This document shows positions 51,991 to 60,962 of a stretch of 64,000 bases of DNA, in pieces. Source of the DNA: Amycolatopsis jiangsuensis (GTDB taxonomy: Bacteria > Actinomycetota > Actinomycetes > Mycobacteriales > Pseudonocardiaceae); assembly GCF_014204865.1 (NCBI RefSeq), contig NZ_JACHMG010000001.1, forward strand, positions 868,001 through 932,000, given 5' to 3'. The notes beneath the pieces are model-generated. The model made no database searches. It was not told the origin of the DNA and saw only the letters and a program-made list of their open reading frames with translations. Positions within the stretch are counted from its first letter, which is position 1. Every line of letters starts with the position of its first letter. The position numbers were made by a program, and so were the translations under genes.

Positions 51991-53331
51991 ATGTCAGGAG
52001 CAGTGGTGGATGGCCAGGTACCGGTCTACGACGTCGTCGGGGTGGGATTCGGGCCGTCGAACCTGGCGCTCGCCATCGCGCTCGCCGAGTACCACGCCGA
52101 CGGCTCCGCGGGGGACCCGATCACCGCGCACTTCCTCGAGCGCCAGCCGAGCTTCGGCTGGCACCGCGGGATGCTGATCGACACCGCGACGATGCAGGTC
52201 TCCTTCCTCAAGGACCTGGTCACCATGCGGAATCCGACCAGCGAGTTCAGCTTCCTGAACTACCTGCACGCCAGGGGCAGGCTCGCCGACTTCATCAACC
52301 ACAAGACACTGTTCCCGCTGCGCGTGGAATTCCACGACTACTTCGCGTGGGCCGCGGAGAAGGTCGACGACGTGGTCTCCTACGGCAGTGAGGTCGTCTC
52401 CGTCCAACCCGTGCTGCGTGGCGGCGCGGTCGCCTACTTCGACGTGCGGGCCCGCTGTGGCGGGGAAACGACCGAGCTGAGGGCGCGAAACCTGGTGCTG
52501 GGCACCGGATTGCGGCCGAACCTGCCGGACGGGATCACCGCCGGCGAGCGGATCTGGCACAACAGCGAGCTGCTGTACCGCGTGGAGTCCTTGCGTGGCA
52601 GCCCGGCGCGCCGGTTCGTGGTGATCGGTGCCGGGCAGAGCGCGGCGGAGGTCGCCGCGCTGCTGCACGACGAATTCCCGCGCGCGGAGGTGTGCGCGGT
52701 GTTCGCCCGCTACGGCTACAGCCCTGCCGACGACAGTTCGTTCGCCAACCGCATTTTCGATCCGGAGGGCGTGGACCAGTTCTACACGGCCAGCGACCCG
52801 GTCAAGGACCGGCTGATGCGCTACCACGGCGCGACGAACTACTCCGCGGTCGACCTGGACCTGATCGACGAGCTGTATCGCAGGCGGTACCGCGAGAAGG
52901 TACTCGGCGTGGAACGGCTGCGGTGGTTCAACGTCTCGCGGCCGGTCGAGGTGACCGACGAGGGCACGCACGTGCGGGCCACCGTCGAATCGCTGACCAC
53001 CGGCGAGCGTGCGGTGCTGGACGCGGACGCCGTCGTGTACGCCACGGGCTACCTCCCGGCGGACCCGACGCCGTTGCTGGGCTCGCTGGCGCAGCGCTGC
53101 CACCGGGACGCCGAAGGACGGCTGCGAGTGGAGCGGGACTACCGGATCACCACCGATGCCGGGGTGCACGGCGGACTCTACCTGCAGGGCGGGACCGAAC
53201 ACACACACGGCATCACGTCGTCGCTGCTGTCCAACACCGCGGTCCGCGTCGGCGAGATTCTGCAGTCCATTGTGGACCGCAGGGAGGCGGCGGCGGACCG
53301 TCCGGAGTACGCGGTGAGCGGAACCCGCTGA
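51991..53331 (+). CDS. L-ornithine N5-monooxygenase (SidA/PvdA/IucD family)
   Basis: This 446-residue FAD and NADPH enzyme has the first Rossmann motif VVGVGFGPSNLALAIALAEY, FSFLNYLHARGRLADF and the NADPH motif VVIGAGQSAAEVAALL. The family-specific DDSSFANRIFDPEGVDQFY and the late ATGYLPADPTPLL are also present. It hydroxylates the side-chain nitrogen of ornithine (or lysine), the committed step to hydroxamate siderophores. It pairs with the divergent formyltransferase. Lysine as substrate cannot be excluded, but formyl-hydroxyornithine products favour ornithine. An iron box 60 bases upstream indicates induction in iron starvation. Confidence 0.93.
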   Translation: MSGAVVDGQVPVYDVVGVGFGPSNLALAIALAEYHADGSAGDPITAHFLERQPSFGWHRGMLIDTATMQVSFLKDLVTMRNPTSEFSFLNYLHARGRLADFINHKTLFPLRVEFHDYFAWAAEKVDDVVSYGSEVVSVQPVLRGGAVAYFDVRARCGGETTELRARNLVLGTGLRPNLPDGITAGERIWHNSELLYRVESLRGSPARRFVVIGAGQSAAEVAALLHDEFPRAEVCAVFARYGYSPADDSSFANRIFDPEGVDQFYTASDPVKDRLMRYHGATNYSAVDLDLIDELYRRRYREKVLGVERLRWFNVSRPVEVTDEGTHVRATVESLTTGERAVLDADAVVYATGYLPADPTPLLGSLAQRCHRDAEGRLRVERDYRITTDAGVHGGLYLQGGTEHTHGITSSLLSNTAVRVGEILQSIVDRREAAADRPEYAVSGTR

Positions 53332-53414
53332 CAGCTTCCGGTGACAGGCCCGCGCGAGTGCCGTGAAGGTCTCTTCCCGAAGGTCGCTCCGCGAAAGAGG
53401 GCGTCGACGGCCTG

Positions 53415-55208
53415 CTACGGCTGCGGGGAGCTCGGGGGAGTGCGGTCGTCGGAGGGGCGGCGGGTGCCGGACCAGGCGGCCCACAGGGTGGCGTACCGGC
53501 CGCCGGCGGCCACGAGTTCGTCGTGCGTGCCGGATTCGACCACCATGCCGGCGTCGAGGACCACGATGCGGTCGGACGCGGCCGCCTGGGTGAGCCGGTG
53601 TGCCACGACCAGGCCGGTCCGTCCCTCGAGCGCGGCGGCGGCCGCGGCTTCCAGAGTGCGGGCGCCGGCGCTGCCGGCTTCGGCGGTCGCCTCGTCCAGG
53701 ATCGCCACCGGAGGGTCGGCCAGGACCAGCCGCACGAGCGCGAGCTGCTGCGCCTGCGTGACGGTGAGCTGGCGTCCGCCTTCGCCGACGACGGTGGCGA
53801 GGCCGTCCGGAAGCGCTTCGGCCCAGTCGAGCGCGCCGACCGTTGAAAGCGCGCCGCGCAGCTCGTCGTCGGTGGCTTCGGGAGCCGCGAGCCGCAGGTC
53901 GGCGGCCAGCGTGCCGCTGAACACATGCACCTCCTGGCTGATCAGCGCCACGGTCCGGCGGGTGGCGGCCGGTCCCAGCTCCTCCAGCGGTACCCCGCCG
54001 AGCGAAACCGTTCCGCTGGTCGTGTGGTGGATGCCGGCGACGAGCTTCGCGAGCGTCGTCTTGCCGGCGCCGCTGGCGCCGACCAGCGCGACGCGTTCGC
54101 CCGGCGCGAGTTCGAAATCGACGTCCCGCAGCACCGGATGGCCGTCCACATAGGAGTGTCCGACCGCGGTGGCCTTCACCGAGGCGTCGAGCGGACGAGA
54201 GCGGCGAGCCGGTTCCGCGGGGACCGGCAGATCCGCCACGCCGATCAACCGGGCGAGGCTCGCGGTCGCGGACTGGGCGTCGTCCACCAGCGCGAGCGCG
54301 GTGTTGATCGGGCCGAACAGGCTGTGGAAATAGAGCGCGGCCGCGGTCGCCACGCCGACCGTCGCGAGATTCGCGCCCACCAGCAGGAACCCGGCGGCCA
54401 GCACGGCGGAAAGCCCGACGAACTCCGCGAGGTTGAGCCGTCCGAAGAACCGCGTCATCAGCCGGATCCCGCGCAGCGCCAGTTCGACCGCGCCTTCCGA
54501 GCGCTGGCGCACCCGCTGCACGTGCGCGTCGGCGAGACGGAACGCCCGCACGGTCTTCGCGCCGCCGATGGTGTCGAGCAGTTGTTGCTGCTGCGCCCCG
54601 ACCGCGGCCCGCTGCGCGACGTACAGCGGCTTCGCCTGGCGCACGTACCACCGCACCGTGTGCAGCTGGATCGGCACGGCCAGCAGGGCGGCGAGCAGGA
54701 AGCGCCAGTCGAGCACGGCCATGGCCACCAGGGTGAGCACGATGGTGAGCACCGAGCGGCCCAGCGCGGGCAGCGCCTCCCGGACGGCCTCGGCAACCAC
54801 GGACACATCGTTGGTGACACGGGTGGTCAGGTCCCCGGAACCGGCCTTTTCGATCTGCTCGAGCGGCAGCCCGAGCGCCCGGTCGACGAACCGCTCCCGG
54901 AGTTCGGCGAGCATCGTCTCACCGAGCCGCGCGAGCATCGCGACGCCGATCGCGGTCAGGATCGCGGAACCGATCGCCACCAGCACCAGCTCGACCACCG
55001 GGGTCACCAGCTCGGAGGCGGGCCGGTGCGTGGCGACGAGGTCGACCACCCGGCCCAGCAGGGGAGCGGTGAGCAGGCCGATCGCGGTCGCGCCGACGAC
55101 GAACACGAACGACCCCGCGGCGCGGCCTTTCGACTGGCGCAGCAGCTCGCCGAGGACGGCACGGATGCGTTTGCCGCTCGCAGTGGGCAGCAGCTCGCGC
55201 GCGGTCAC
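53415..55208 (-). CDS. Heterodimeric ABC exporter, subunit with complete Walker motifs
   Basis: A 597-residue half-transporter: six helices in the N-terminal domain (SFVFVVGATAIGLLTAPLLG, FLLAALLAVPIQLHTV), then one nucleotide-binding domain. Walker A GASGAGKTT (around 375) and Walker B VAILDEATAEAG with the catalytic Glu are intact, but the signature is LTVTQAQ instead of LSGGQ. It overlaps the partner gene by GTGA. Together they form one functional ATP site and one degenerate site. The position between siderophore biosynthesis and FecCD permeases, and the shared iron box upstream, suggest siderophore export or IrtAB-like import. Confidence 0.9.
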   Translation of the reverse strand: MTARELLPTASGKRIRAVLGELLRQSKGRAAGSFVFVVGATAIGLLTAPLLGRVVDLVATHRPASELVTPVVELVLVAIGSAILTAIGVAMLARLGETMLAELRERFVDRALGLPLEQIEKAGSGDLTTRVTNDVSVVAEAVREALPALGRSVLTIVLTLVAMAVLDWRFLLAALLAVPIQLHTVRWYVRQAKPLYVAQRAAVGAQQQQLLDTIGGAKTVRAFRLADAHVQRVRQRSEGAVELALRGIRLMTRFFGRLNLAEFVGLSAVLAAGFLLVGANLATVGVATAAALYFHSLFGPINTALALVDDAQSATASLARLIGVADLPVPAEPARRSRPLDASVKATAVGHSYVDGHPVLRDVDFELAPGERVALVGASGAGKTTLAKLVAGIHHTTSGTVSLGGVPLEELGPAATRRTVALISQEVHVFSGTLAADLRLAAPEATDDELRGALSTVGALDWAEALPDGLATVVGEGGRQLTVTQAQQLALVRLVLADPPVAILDEATAEAGSAGARTLEAAAAAALEGRTGLVVAHRLTQAAASDRIVVLDAGMVVESGTHDELVAAGGRYATLWAAWSGTRRPSDDRTPPSSPQP

Positions 55209-56896
55209 GAGAGCACCGTCGCGCGGTAGCCGGCGCGCTCACGCACCAGGCCGGCGTGGCTGCCCTCGGCGGCCACCTGCCCGTTTTCCAGGAGCACCAC
55301 ACGATCGGTGGCGGCCAGCAGCGCCGGGCTGGTGGTGACGACGATGGTGGTCCGTCCGCGACGCAACTGCGCCAGCCCCTCGGCGATCCGGGCTTCGGTG
55401 ACCGTGTCCACGGCCGTGGTCGGATCGTGCAGCACGAGCACGGGTGCGTCGGCCGCCAGCGCGCGGGCCAGCGCGACCCGCTGCCGCTGTCCGCCGGAGA
55501 GGGAATGCCCGCGTTCGGTGACCGCGGTCGCGGTGCCCTCGGGCAACGTGCCGGCCACCTCGTCGGCGGCCGCCGCGGCGAGCACGCCGTCCGGCACCGC
55601 CGCCATTCCGCCCCGCACGTTCTCCTCCAGGGTGCCTTCGAACAGATCGGCGTCGTGCGCGGCGACAAGTACCGTCGCACGCGCTTCCAACGGATCCACA
55701 GTGGACAGATCGACCGCGTCGATCCGCACGGTGCCGTGCTTCGGGTCGGCGAACCGGCCGAGGCAGTCGAGCAGGTCGGTGGCCGCGGCCGGATCGGTGG
55801 TCACCACCCCGAGCAGCTCACCCGGTTCCGCGGTGAGGTCGAGGCCACGGAGTTTCCCGTGCGACACCGCGGACAGCTCCACGCGTCCGGTCGAGGGCGC
55901 GGGCAGTGCGCCGTCCCCCTCCGGCACGGCCAGCGGCGCGTTCAGCACCGCGGCGACGCGGGCGGCCGACGCGCGGCCCTGGGCGAGCTGGGCGTTGACG
56001 TTCGAGAAGATCAGGAACGGCGTCTGCAGGAACTGCGCGAGCCCGACCGCGGCGACCAGGTCGCCGATCGTGATGTCCCCGCTCGCCGCCAGCGAACCGC
56101 CGACCAGGGCGACCACGGCGATGAAGATCCCGCTGAGCGCGAGCAGCGCGCCGTTGTGCCACGCCTGTGCCCGGGCCGCACGGATGGTCGCGAACAGCGA
56201 ATTCTGGCTGGTGTCTCGGTAACGCGCCACCGCGGTGGGCTCCGCGCCGATGCCTTTCAGCACCCGGAGCCCGGACACGAGGTCGGCGGCGACGCCGGAG
56301 GCGTGCGCGGCGCGTTCCTGTTCGACCGCGCTGCGCTTCTCCAGCGGCTTGCCGATCAGATGGGCCAGGAACAACAGCGGCGGGGTGCCGAGCAGCACCA
56401 GGAGCCCGAGCGGAACGGACATCCGCAGCAGCACCACGGCGCTGACCACGAGCCCGGACAACCCGGCGACCCCGAACGGGAGCACCGCGTTGACCCGGCC
56501 CACGCGGCGGGCGTCGGAGACGCCGACGCTGGCCAGCTCCCCGGCGAGGGCACCGGTTTCCGCGCCACCACGGGGATGCAGCACCCGGCGGCTGAGCGCC
56601 AGCCGGATCTCGTGCGCGGCACGCACCGACGCCCGTTCCGCGGCCCGAGCGCCGAAGCGATAGCTGTTGGACAGCACCAGGAAGACGACCGCGAGCACGG
56701 CCAGCCAGCCCACCAGCGTGAGCGCCGAACTGTCCGCGACCGCTCGGTCGAGCACCACCCCGATCACGACCGGAACCAGCGCCTCGCCGCCTTGGTGCCC
56801 GACCGCGAGCAGCACTCCGAGGAGCACCTGTTTCCGTTGCCCGCCAATGGCCTGTCGCAGGACTGCCCGTCCGGTGGTCGCCCCAGCCGTGGTCAC
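55205..56896 (-). CDS. Heterodimeric ABC exporter, subunit with degenerate Walker motifs
   Basis: This 563-residue half-transporter has a transmembrane domain (AVLPFGVAGLSGLVVSAVVL, GLLVLLGTPPLLFLAHL) and a nucleotide-binding domain. Walker A is replaced by VVTTDPAAATD, with no lysine, and Walker B is VLVLHDPTTAVD, with Pro in place of the catalytic Glu. The signature LSGGQRQRVALA (around 464) is perfect. It therefore supplies the signature to the partner's good ATP site and cannot hydrolyse at its own. The GTG at 56896 was chosen because GGAGG lies five bases before it. It is the first gene of the pair, 27 bases from an iron box. Confidence 0.88.
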   Translation of the reverse strand: MTTAGATTGRAVLRQAIGGQRKQVLLGVLLAVGHQGGEALVPVVIGVVLDRAVADSSALTLVGWLAVLAVVFLVLSNSYRFGARAAERASVRAAHEIRLALSRRVLHPRGGAETGALAGELASVGVSDARRVGRVNAVLPFGVAGLSGLVVSAVVLLRMSVPLGLLVLLGTPPLLFLAHLIGKPLEKRSAVEQERAAHASGVAADLVSGLRVLKGIGAEPTAVARYRDTSQNSLFATIRAARAQAWHNGALLALSGIFIAVVALVGGSLAASGDITIGDLVAAVGLAQFLQTPFLIFSNVNAQLAQGRASAARVAAVLNAPLAVPEGDGALPAPSTGRVELSAVSHGKLRGLDLTAEPGELLGVVTTDPAAATDLLDCLGRFADPKHGTVRIDAVDLSTVDPLEARATVLVAAHDADLFEGTLEENVRGGMAAVPDGVLAAAAADEVAGTLPEGTATAVTERGHSLSGGQRQRVALARALAADAPVLVLHDPTTAVDTVTEARIAEGLAQLRRGRTTIVVTTSPALLAATDRVVLLENGQVAAEGSHAGLVRERAGYRATVLS

Positions 56897-56922
56897 CGGC
56901 ACCTCCGTGTCACTCTGTACGC

Positions 56923-56941
56923 GAAGGTAAGGCTAGTCTAA
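56923..56941. promoter_or_regulatory. Second iron box between exporter and importer genes
   Basis: The sequence GAAGGTAAGGCTAGTCTAA matches the iron-box consensus at 14 of 19 positions, with the central AAGGCTA block intact. It lies 27 bases from the ABC exporter start and 30 from the FecCD start, so iron status probably controls both directions. Confidence 0.7.
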
Positions 56942-56970
56942 GCCGCGCTGCCCTGTCCCCGGGAGGTGTT

Positions 56971-58026
56971 GTGGTCCTCAGCGTGAGCCCGACGGCGCCG
57001 GCCGAACCGCCGGTCCGTGGCGGACGCGGCCGTACGGTGCGCGCCGCCGGGCTGGTGGTCGCGCTCGCGGTACTGGTGCTGGTGATGCTGGTGAGCGTCT
57101 GGGTCGGCTCGAAGAGCATCCCGTTCGGCTCGATCTGGTCGGTGCTCTGGCACGACGACGGCACCTCGGTCGACGCGGTGATCATCCACGACCAGCGGAT
57201 CCCGCGGACGCTGCTGGGCGCGCTGGTCGGCGCGGCACTCGGGCTCGCCGGTGCGGTCATGCAGGCACTCACCCGCAATCCGCTGGCCGATCCGGGGATC
57301 CTCGGGGTGAACAACGGCGCGGCCGCCGCGGTGGTGTCCGCGATCGCGTTCTTCGGCGTCACCGGCGTGCTCGGGTACGTGTGGTTCGCCTTCCTCGGCT
57401 CGGCGATCGCCTCGCTGGTGGTGTACGTGCTGGGCACGGCCGGGCGCGCCGGGGCGACGCCGGACCGGCTGGTGATGTCCGGGGCCGCGCTCACCGCGGT
57501 GCTGCAGGCCTATCTGAGCGCGATCCTGCTACTGGAGCCGAACACCTTCAACCAGTTCCGATTCTGGAACGTCGGCTCGCTCAGCGGCCGCCGCGCGGAC
57601 GTGCTGGTGCAGATCTCGCCGTTCGTGGCGGTCGGCATCGTGCTCGCGCTGCTGCTGGCCCGCCCGCTCAACGTGCTCGCGCTCGGGGAGCAGACCGGGC
57701 GGGCGCTCGGCGCGCGGCCCGGCCGGACGCGGGTGCTCGGCGCGATCGCGGTGACGCTGCTGTGCGGGGCCTCGACCGCGGCGATCGGGCCGATCACGTT
57801 CATCGGGCTGGCCGTGCCGCAGATCGTGCGCGCACTGGTCGGACCGGACCAGCGGTGGGTGCTGCCGTATTCGATGGTGCTGTCCCCGGTGCTGCTGATC
57901 GGTTCGGACGTGGTGGGCCGGATCCTGAACCCGCCGGAGGAGCTGCAGGTCGGCATCGTCACCGCGTTCCTCGGCGCGCCGGTGTTCGTGGCCCTGTGCC
58001 GGCGGCGGAAGCTGGCGCGGCTGTGA
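56971..58026 (+). CDS. FecCD-family iron-siderophore ABC permease, first subunit
   Basis: A 351-residue permease with about nine to ten helices. The family signature RIPRTLLGALVGAALGLAGA (helix 2 start) and NPLADPGILGVNNGAAAAVV are clear, and the coupling region GEQTGRALGARPGRTR precedes the ATPase-contact helices. FecCD proteins pair to form the membrane channel for ferric siderophores. The GTG start follows CCGGGAGGTGTT. The next permease overlaps by GTGA. The cognate ATPase and binding protein are not adjacent, so they must lie elsewhere. Confidence 0.9.
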   Translation: MVLSVSPTAPAEPPVRGGRGRTVRAAGLVVALAVLVLVMLVSVWVGSKSIPFGSIWSVLWHDDGTSVDAVIIHDQRIPRTLLGALVGAALGLAGAVMQALTRNPLADPGILGVNNGAAAAVVSAIAFFGVTGVLGYVWFAFLGSAIASLVVYVLGTAGRAGATPDRLVMSGAALTAVLQAYLSAILLLEPNTFNQFRFWNVGSLSGRRADVLVQISPFVAVGIVLALLLARPLNVLALGEQTGRALGARPGRTRVLGAIAVTLLCGASTAAIGPITFIGLAVPQIVRALVGPDQRWVLPYSMVLSPVLLIGSDVVGRILNPPEELQVGIVTAFLGAPVFVALCRRRKLARL

Positions 58027-59048
58027 CCGCCGTGCGGGAGAGGCCCGCCGCGATCCAGGTGCGTCCGCGGGCGCTGGTGACCGCGATCGTGCTGGCCGTG
58101 CTGCTGTTCGTGCTCGCCGCGGTGAGCATGACCACCGGTGACTACCCGCTGTCGGTGCTCGACGTGGTGAAGACGCTGCTCGGCTTCGGCGATTCGGGCA
58201 CCGAGTTCATCGTGACCACCCTCCGGCTGCCGCGGCTGCTGCTCGCGGTGCTGGTGGGTGGCGCGCTCGCGGTCAGCGGGGCGATCCTGCAGAGCCTGTC
58301 CGGCAATCCGCTCGGCAGCCCGGACGTCATCGGCTTCACCCAGGGCTCGGCGACCGGGGCGCTGCTGGTGATCGTGCTGGCACACGGCAGCTCCGGCGAC
58401 GTGGCCCTCGGCGCGCTGGCCGGCGGCGTGGTGACCGCGCTGGTGGTCGGCTTGCTCGCGTTCAGGCGCGGGCTGCAGGGGTTCCGGCTGATCCTGGTCG
58501 GGATCGGCGTGGCCGCGATGCTGCTCGCGGCGAACTCGTACCTCATCACGCGGGCGTCGATGCAGGACGCGTACTCGGCGCAGGCCTGGCTGGTCGGCGG
58601 GCTCAACGGCCGCGGCTGGGAGGAGGTCGTCCCGCTTGCGGTGGCCGTGGTGGTGCTGCTGCCGGTGGCCTTCGGCTACGGACGGAGGCTGGCGCTGCTG
58701 GAAATGGGCGACGACGCGGCCAAGGGCCTCGGCGTGCCGGTGGAGCGCAGCCGGATCGTGGCCATCGCGGTCGCGGTGGTGCTGTGCGCGATCGCCACCG
58801 CGGCGGCCGGCCCGATCGCGTTCGTCGCGCTGTCCGCCCCGCAGCTGGCGAAACGGGTGGTCCGCTCGGCGCGGCCGGTGCTGGTGTGCTCGGCGCTGAT
58901 GGGTGCGCTGCTGCTGGTCGCCAGCGATCTGCTGACCCGGCTGGCGTTCGGCGAGGAGAGCCTGCCGGTGGGCATCGCGACCGGCGCGATCGGCGGGCTG
59001 TACCTGATGTGGCTGCTGTCGAGCCACTGGCGGCGCAACCGCGGCTGA
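58023..59048 (+). CDS. FecCD-family iron-siderophore ABC permease, second subunit
   Basis: This 341-residue permease is the partner of the preceding gene. RLPRLLLAVLVGGALAVSGA and NPLGSPDVIGFTQGSATGAL are the same signatures, and MGDDAAKGLGVPVERSR is the coupling region. GTG 58023 overlaps the previous stop by GTGA. The two subunits would form a heterodimer for ferric hydroxamate import. The downstream DMT permease converges on it with a five-base gap, so this ends the iron-regulated unit. Confidence 0.9.
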   Translation: MTAVRERPAAIQVRPRALVTAIVLAVLLFVLAAVSMTTGDYPLSVLDVVKTLLGFGDSGTEFIVTTLRLPRLLLAVLVGGALAVSGAILQSLSGNPLGSPDVIGFTQGSATGALLVIVLAHGSSGDVALGALAGGVVTALVVGLLAFRRGLQGFRLILVGIGVAAMLLAANSYLITRASMQDAYSAQAWLVGGLNGRGWEEVVPLAVAVVVLLPVAFGYGRRLALLEMGDDAAKGLGVPVERSRIVAIAVAVVLCAIATAAAGPIAFVALSAPQLAKRVVRSARPVLVCSALMGALLLVASDLLTRLAFGEESLPVGIATGAIGGLYLMWLLSSHWRRNRG

Positions 59049-59053
59049 GGCCG

Positions 59054-59899
59054 CTACCGGTCCGCGGTCTCGGCGGCCGGGGTGGGTTCGCCGAAGCGCG
59101 CCAGCGCGAGGGCGGCCGCCACCGCGAGGACGAACCCGGCCAGTGCCACGAGCACGAAACCCGGGCGGGTGCGATCGCCGAGGAACACGACGCCGACCAG
59201 CGAAGGCAGCACGGTCTCCCCGAGCACCATCATCGCCGTCGAGGTCGTCACGCTGCCTCGTTGCAGGGCGGTGGCGTAGAACAGCATCGCCATCCCGCCG
59301 GCGACGGCCACCACGTACAGCGCGGGATCACGCAGCAGGTCCAGCGGCGCCAGGCTGGGGATGACCCGGCCGCCGACCGCGACCAGGCCGAAGCACAACC
59401 CGGCGACCAGTCCCAGCGCGGGGGTCCGGATGCCTCGCCGGGCGCGTCCGGCGGCGAGCCCGGCGAGGCCGAGCACCACCACCGCACCGATCAGCGCGAT
59501 GCGGAAGCCCAGGCCGACCTGTTCCGAGCCCTCGCTCTCGGCCGACGAACCCAGCAGCGCGAGCCCGGCGCAGACCACCGCCACCGCCGTCCACTCCCGG
59601 GCACCCAGCCGGACGCCGAACACCCGCGCGCCCACAGCGGTCACGGCCAGGCTGGCGGCCTGCGTCGCCTGGACCACGAACAGCGGCAGCACGTGCAGCG
59701 CACCGATCTGCGCGACGAACCCGAGCACGTCGAGTCCGAGCCCCAGCAGGTATTTCCACTGCCGCAGCACCCGCAGCAGCAACCGCGGATCGACTCCCGC
59801 GCCCGCGTCCGGCGCCGCTTTCGCGGCGACGGCCTGCATCACGGAGGCGACGCCGTAGGCGACGGCGGACAGCAGCGCGCCCAGGAATCCCCACACCAT
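59054..59899 (-). CDS. DMT-superfamily permease
   Basis: A 281-residue protein with about nine hydrophobic helices: MVWGFLGALLSAVAYGVASV at the start, LHVLPLFVVQATQAASLAVT, FRIALIGAVVVLGLAGLAAG and TSTAMMVLGETVLPSLVGVV. It resembles the small DMT/EamA-related carriers of actinomycetes, with some NIPA magnesium-transporter-like features (GALLSAVAYGVASVMQ). The direction of transport and the substrate are unknown. The ATG at 59899 begins helix 1. It is convergent with the siderophore permeases and divergent from the metallo-hydrolase. Confidence 0.78.
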   Translation of the reverse strand: MVWGFLGALLSAVAYGVASVMQAVAAKAAPDAGAGVDPRLLLRVLRQWKYLLGLGLDVLGFVAQIGALHVLPLFVVQATQAASLAVTAVGARVFGVRLGAREWTAVAVVCAGLALLGSSAESEGSEQVGLGFRIALIGAVVVLGLAGLAAGRARRGIRTPALGLVAGLCFGLVAVGGRVIPSLAPLDLLRDPALYVVAVAGGMAMLFYATALQRGSVTTSTAMMVLGETVLPSLVGVVFLGDRTRPGFVLVALAGFVLAVAAALALARFGEPTPAAETADR

Positions 59900-59990
59900 G
59901 CGGTCAACCCTATGCCGGTCATGATCGGGACGCTGCGTGCATCTCCGACGGCGCGGTGGGCGAGCGAGCACCGGCGGTTAGGCTGCGGTC

Positions 59991-60698
59991 ATGCCAGACC
60001 AGCTGTACTTCCGCCAGTTGCTCGCCGGCCGGGACTTCGCGGCCGGCGATCCGGTCGCGACCCAGATGGTGAACTTCGCCTACCTCATCGGCGACCGCGA
60101 AACCGGCGAAGCGGTGGTGGTCGACCCGGCGTACGCGGTCCGCGACCTGTTGGACCTGCTCGAGGCGGACGGCATGCGGCTGACCGGGGTGGTCGCCACG
60201 CACCACCACGCGGACCACGTCGGCGGCGACCTGATGGGCATCGAGCTGCCCGGGATCGCCGAACTGCTCGCGACCGCGCCGGTGCCGATCCACGTCAACT
60301 CCGCCGAGACCGAATGGGTCCGCCGGGTCACCGGGGTCGCCGCGGGCGATCTGCGCGGGCACGACCACGACGACGTGCTGAGTGTCGGTTCGGTCGACAT
60401 CCGCCTGCTGCACACGCCAGGGCACACGCCGGGCAGCCAATGCCTGCTGGTCCGCGATCGGCTGGTGTCCGGGGACACGCTGTTCCTGGAAGGCTGCGGC
60501 CGCACCGATCTGCCCGGCGGCGACGCGGACGAGATCTTCCGCAGCCTGCAAGGACTTGCCGCGCTCCCCGGTGATCCGGTGGTCTACCCCGGGCACCAGT
60601 ACTCACCCGAGCCCTCCGCCGCGCTTTCGCGGGTCAAGTCCGCCAACTTCGTCTTCCGTCCGCGCACACTCGAACAATGGCGTGGCCTGTTCGGCTGA
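59991..60698 (+). CDS. Metallo-beta-lactamase-fold hydrolase, glyoxalase II/persulfide dioxygenase-like
   Basis: This 235-residue protein has the complete metal site: THHHADHVGGD (HxHxDH), LLHTPGHTPGS, SGDTLFLEGCGRTDL and YPGHQYSP. The spacing matches glyoxalase II and ETHE1-type sulfur dioxygenases. It would hydrolyse a thioester of a low-molecular-weight thiol or oxidise persulfides. The ssu sulfonate operon starts 265 bases downstream, so a sulfur-metabolism role is plausible but not proven. ATG 59991 opens the protein directly. Confidence 0.88.
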   Translation: MPDQLYFRQLLAGRDFAAGDPVATQMVNFAYLIGDRETGEAVVVDPAYAVRDLLDLLEADGMRLTGVVATHHHADHVGGDLMGIELPGIAELLATAPVPIHVNSAETEWVRRVTGVAAGDLRGHDHDDVLSVGSVDIRLLHTPGHTPGSQCLLVRDRLVSGDTLFLEGCGRTDLPGGDADEIFRSLQGLAALPGDPVVYPGHQYSPEPSAALSRVKSANFVFRPRTLEQWRGLFG

Positions 60699-60711
60699 GA
60701 AGTGTCCTGTA

Positions 60712-60739
60712 TGCCGGGAAGTGACACGGTCTCCCGGCA
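60712..60739. terminator. Hairpin after the metallo-hydrolase gene
   Basis: TGCCGGGA (60712-60719) and TCCCGGCA (60732-60739) pair around a 12-base loop, 14 bases past the stop. An overlapping GTGTC/GACAC pair offers an alternative fold. The rest of the 60740-60962 gap contains no ORF and no recognisable riboswitch, and must hold the ssu promoter. Confidence 0.55.
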
Positions 60740-60962
60740 CACAAAAGCCGTTTCCGCCGGGGCGGATTCCAGTGCGTGAGAGCCATCCGGGGCCGCATTG
60801 ACTTCCCACGGTCGTGGCTTGAAGCTCGGAGCCATGGATAGCGGTGTTGCCTTGGTGTGCCGCCGGCACATCGATCTCGGCCGCCGGGCCGGCGGCGCCT
60901 GTCGGCCTTGCTGAACGCCGTTTTTCCTGTCTCCGAACAAAAACCGTACCCGGGAGAAATCC

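Noticed and set aside
60740..60962. SAM-type riboswitch upstream of the ssu operon
   Set aside because: No conserved SAM-I, SAM-II or SAM-IV core could be recognised in the leader.
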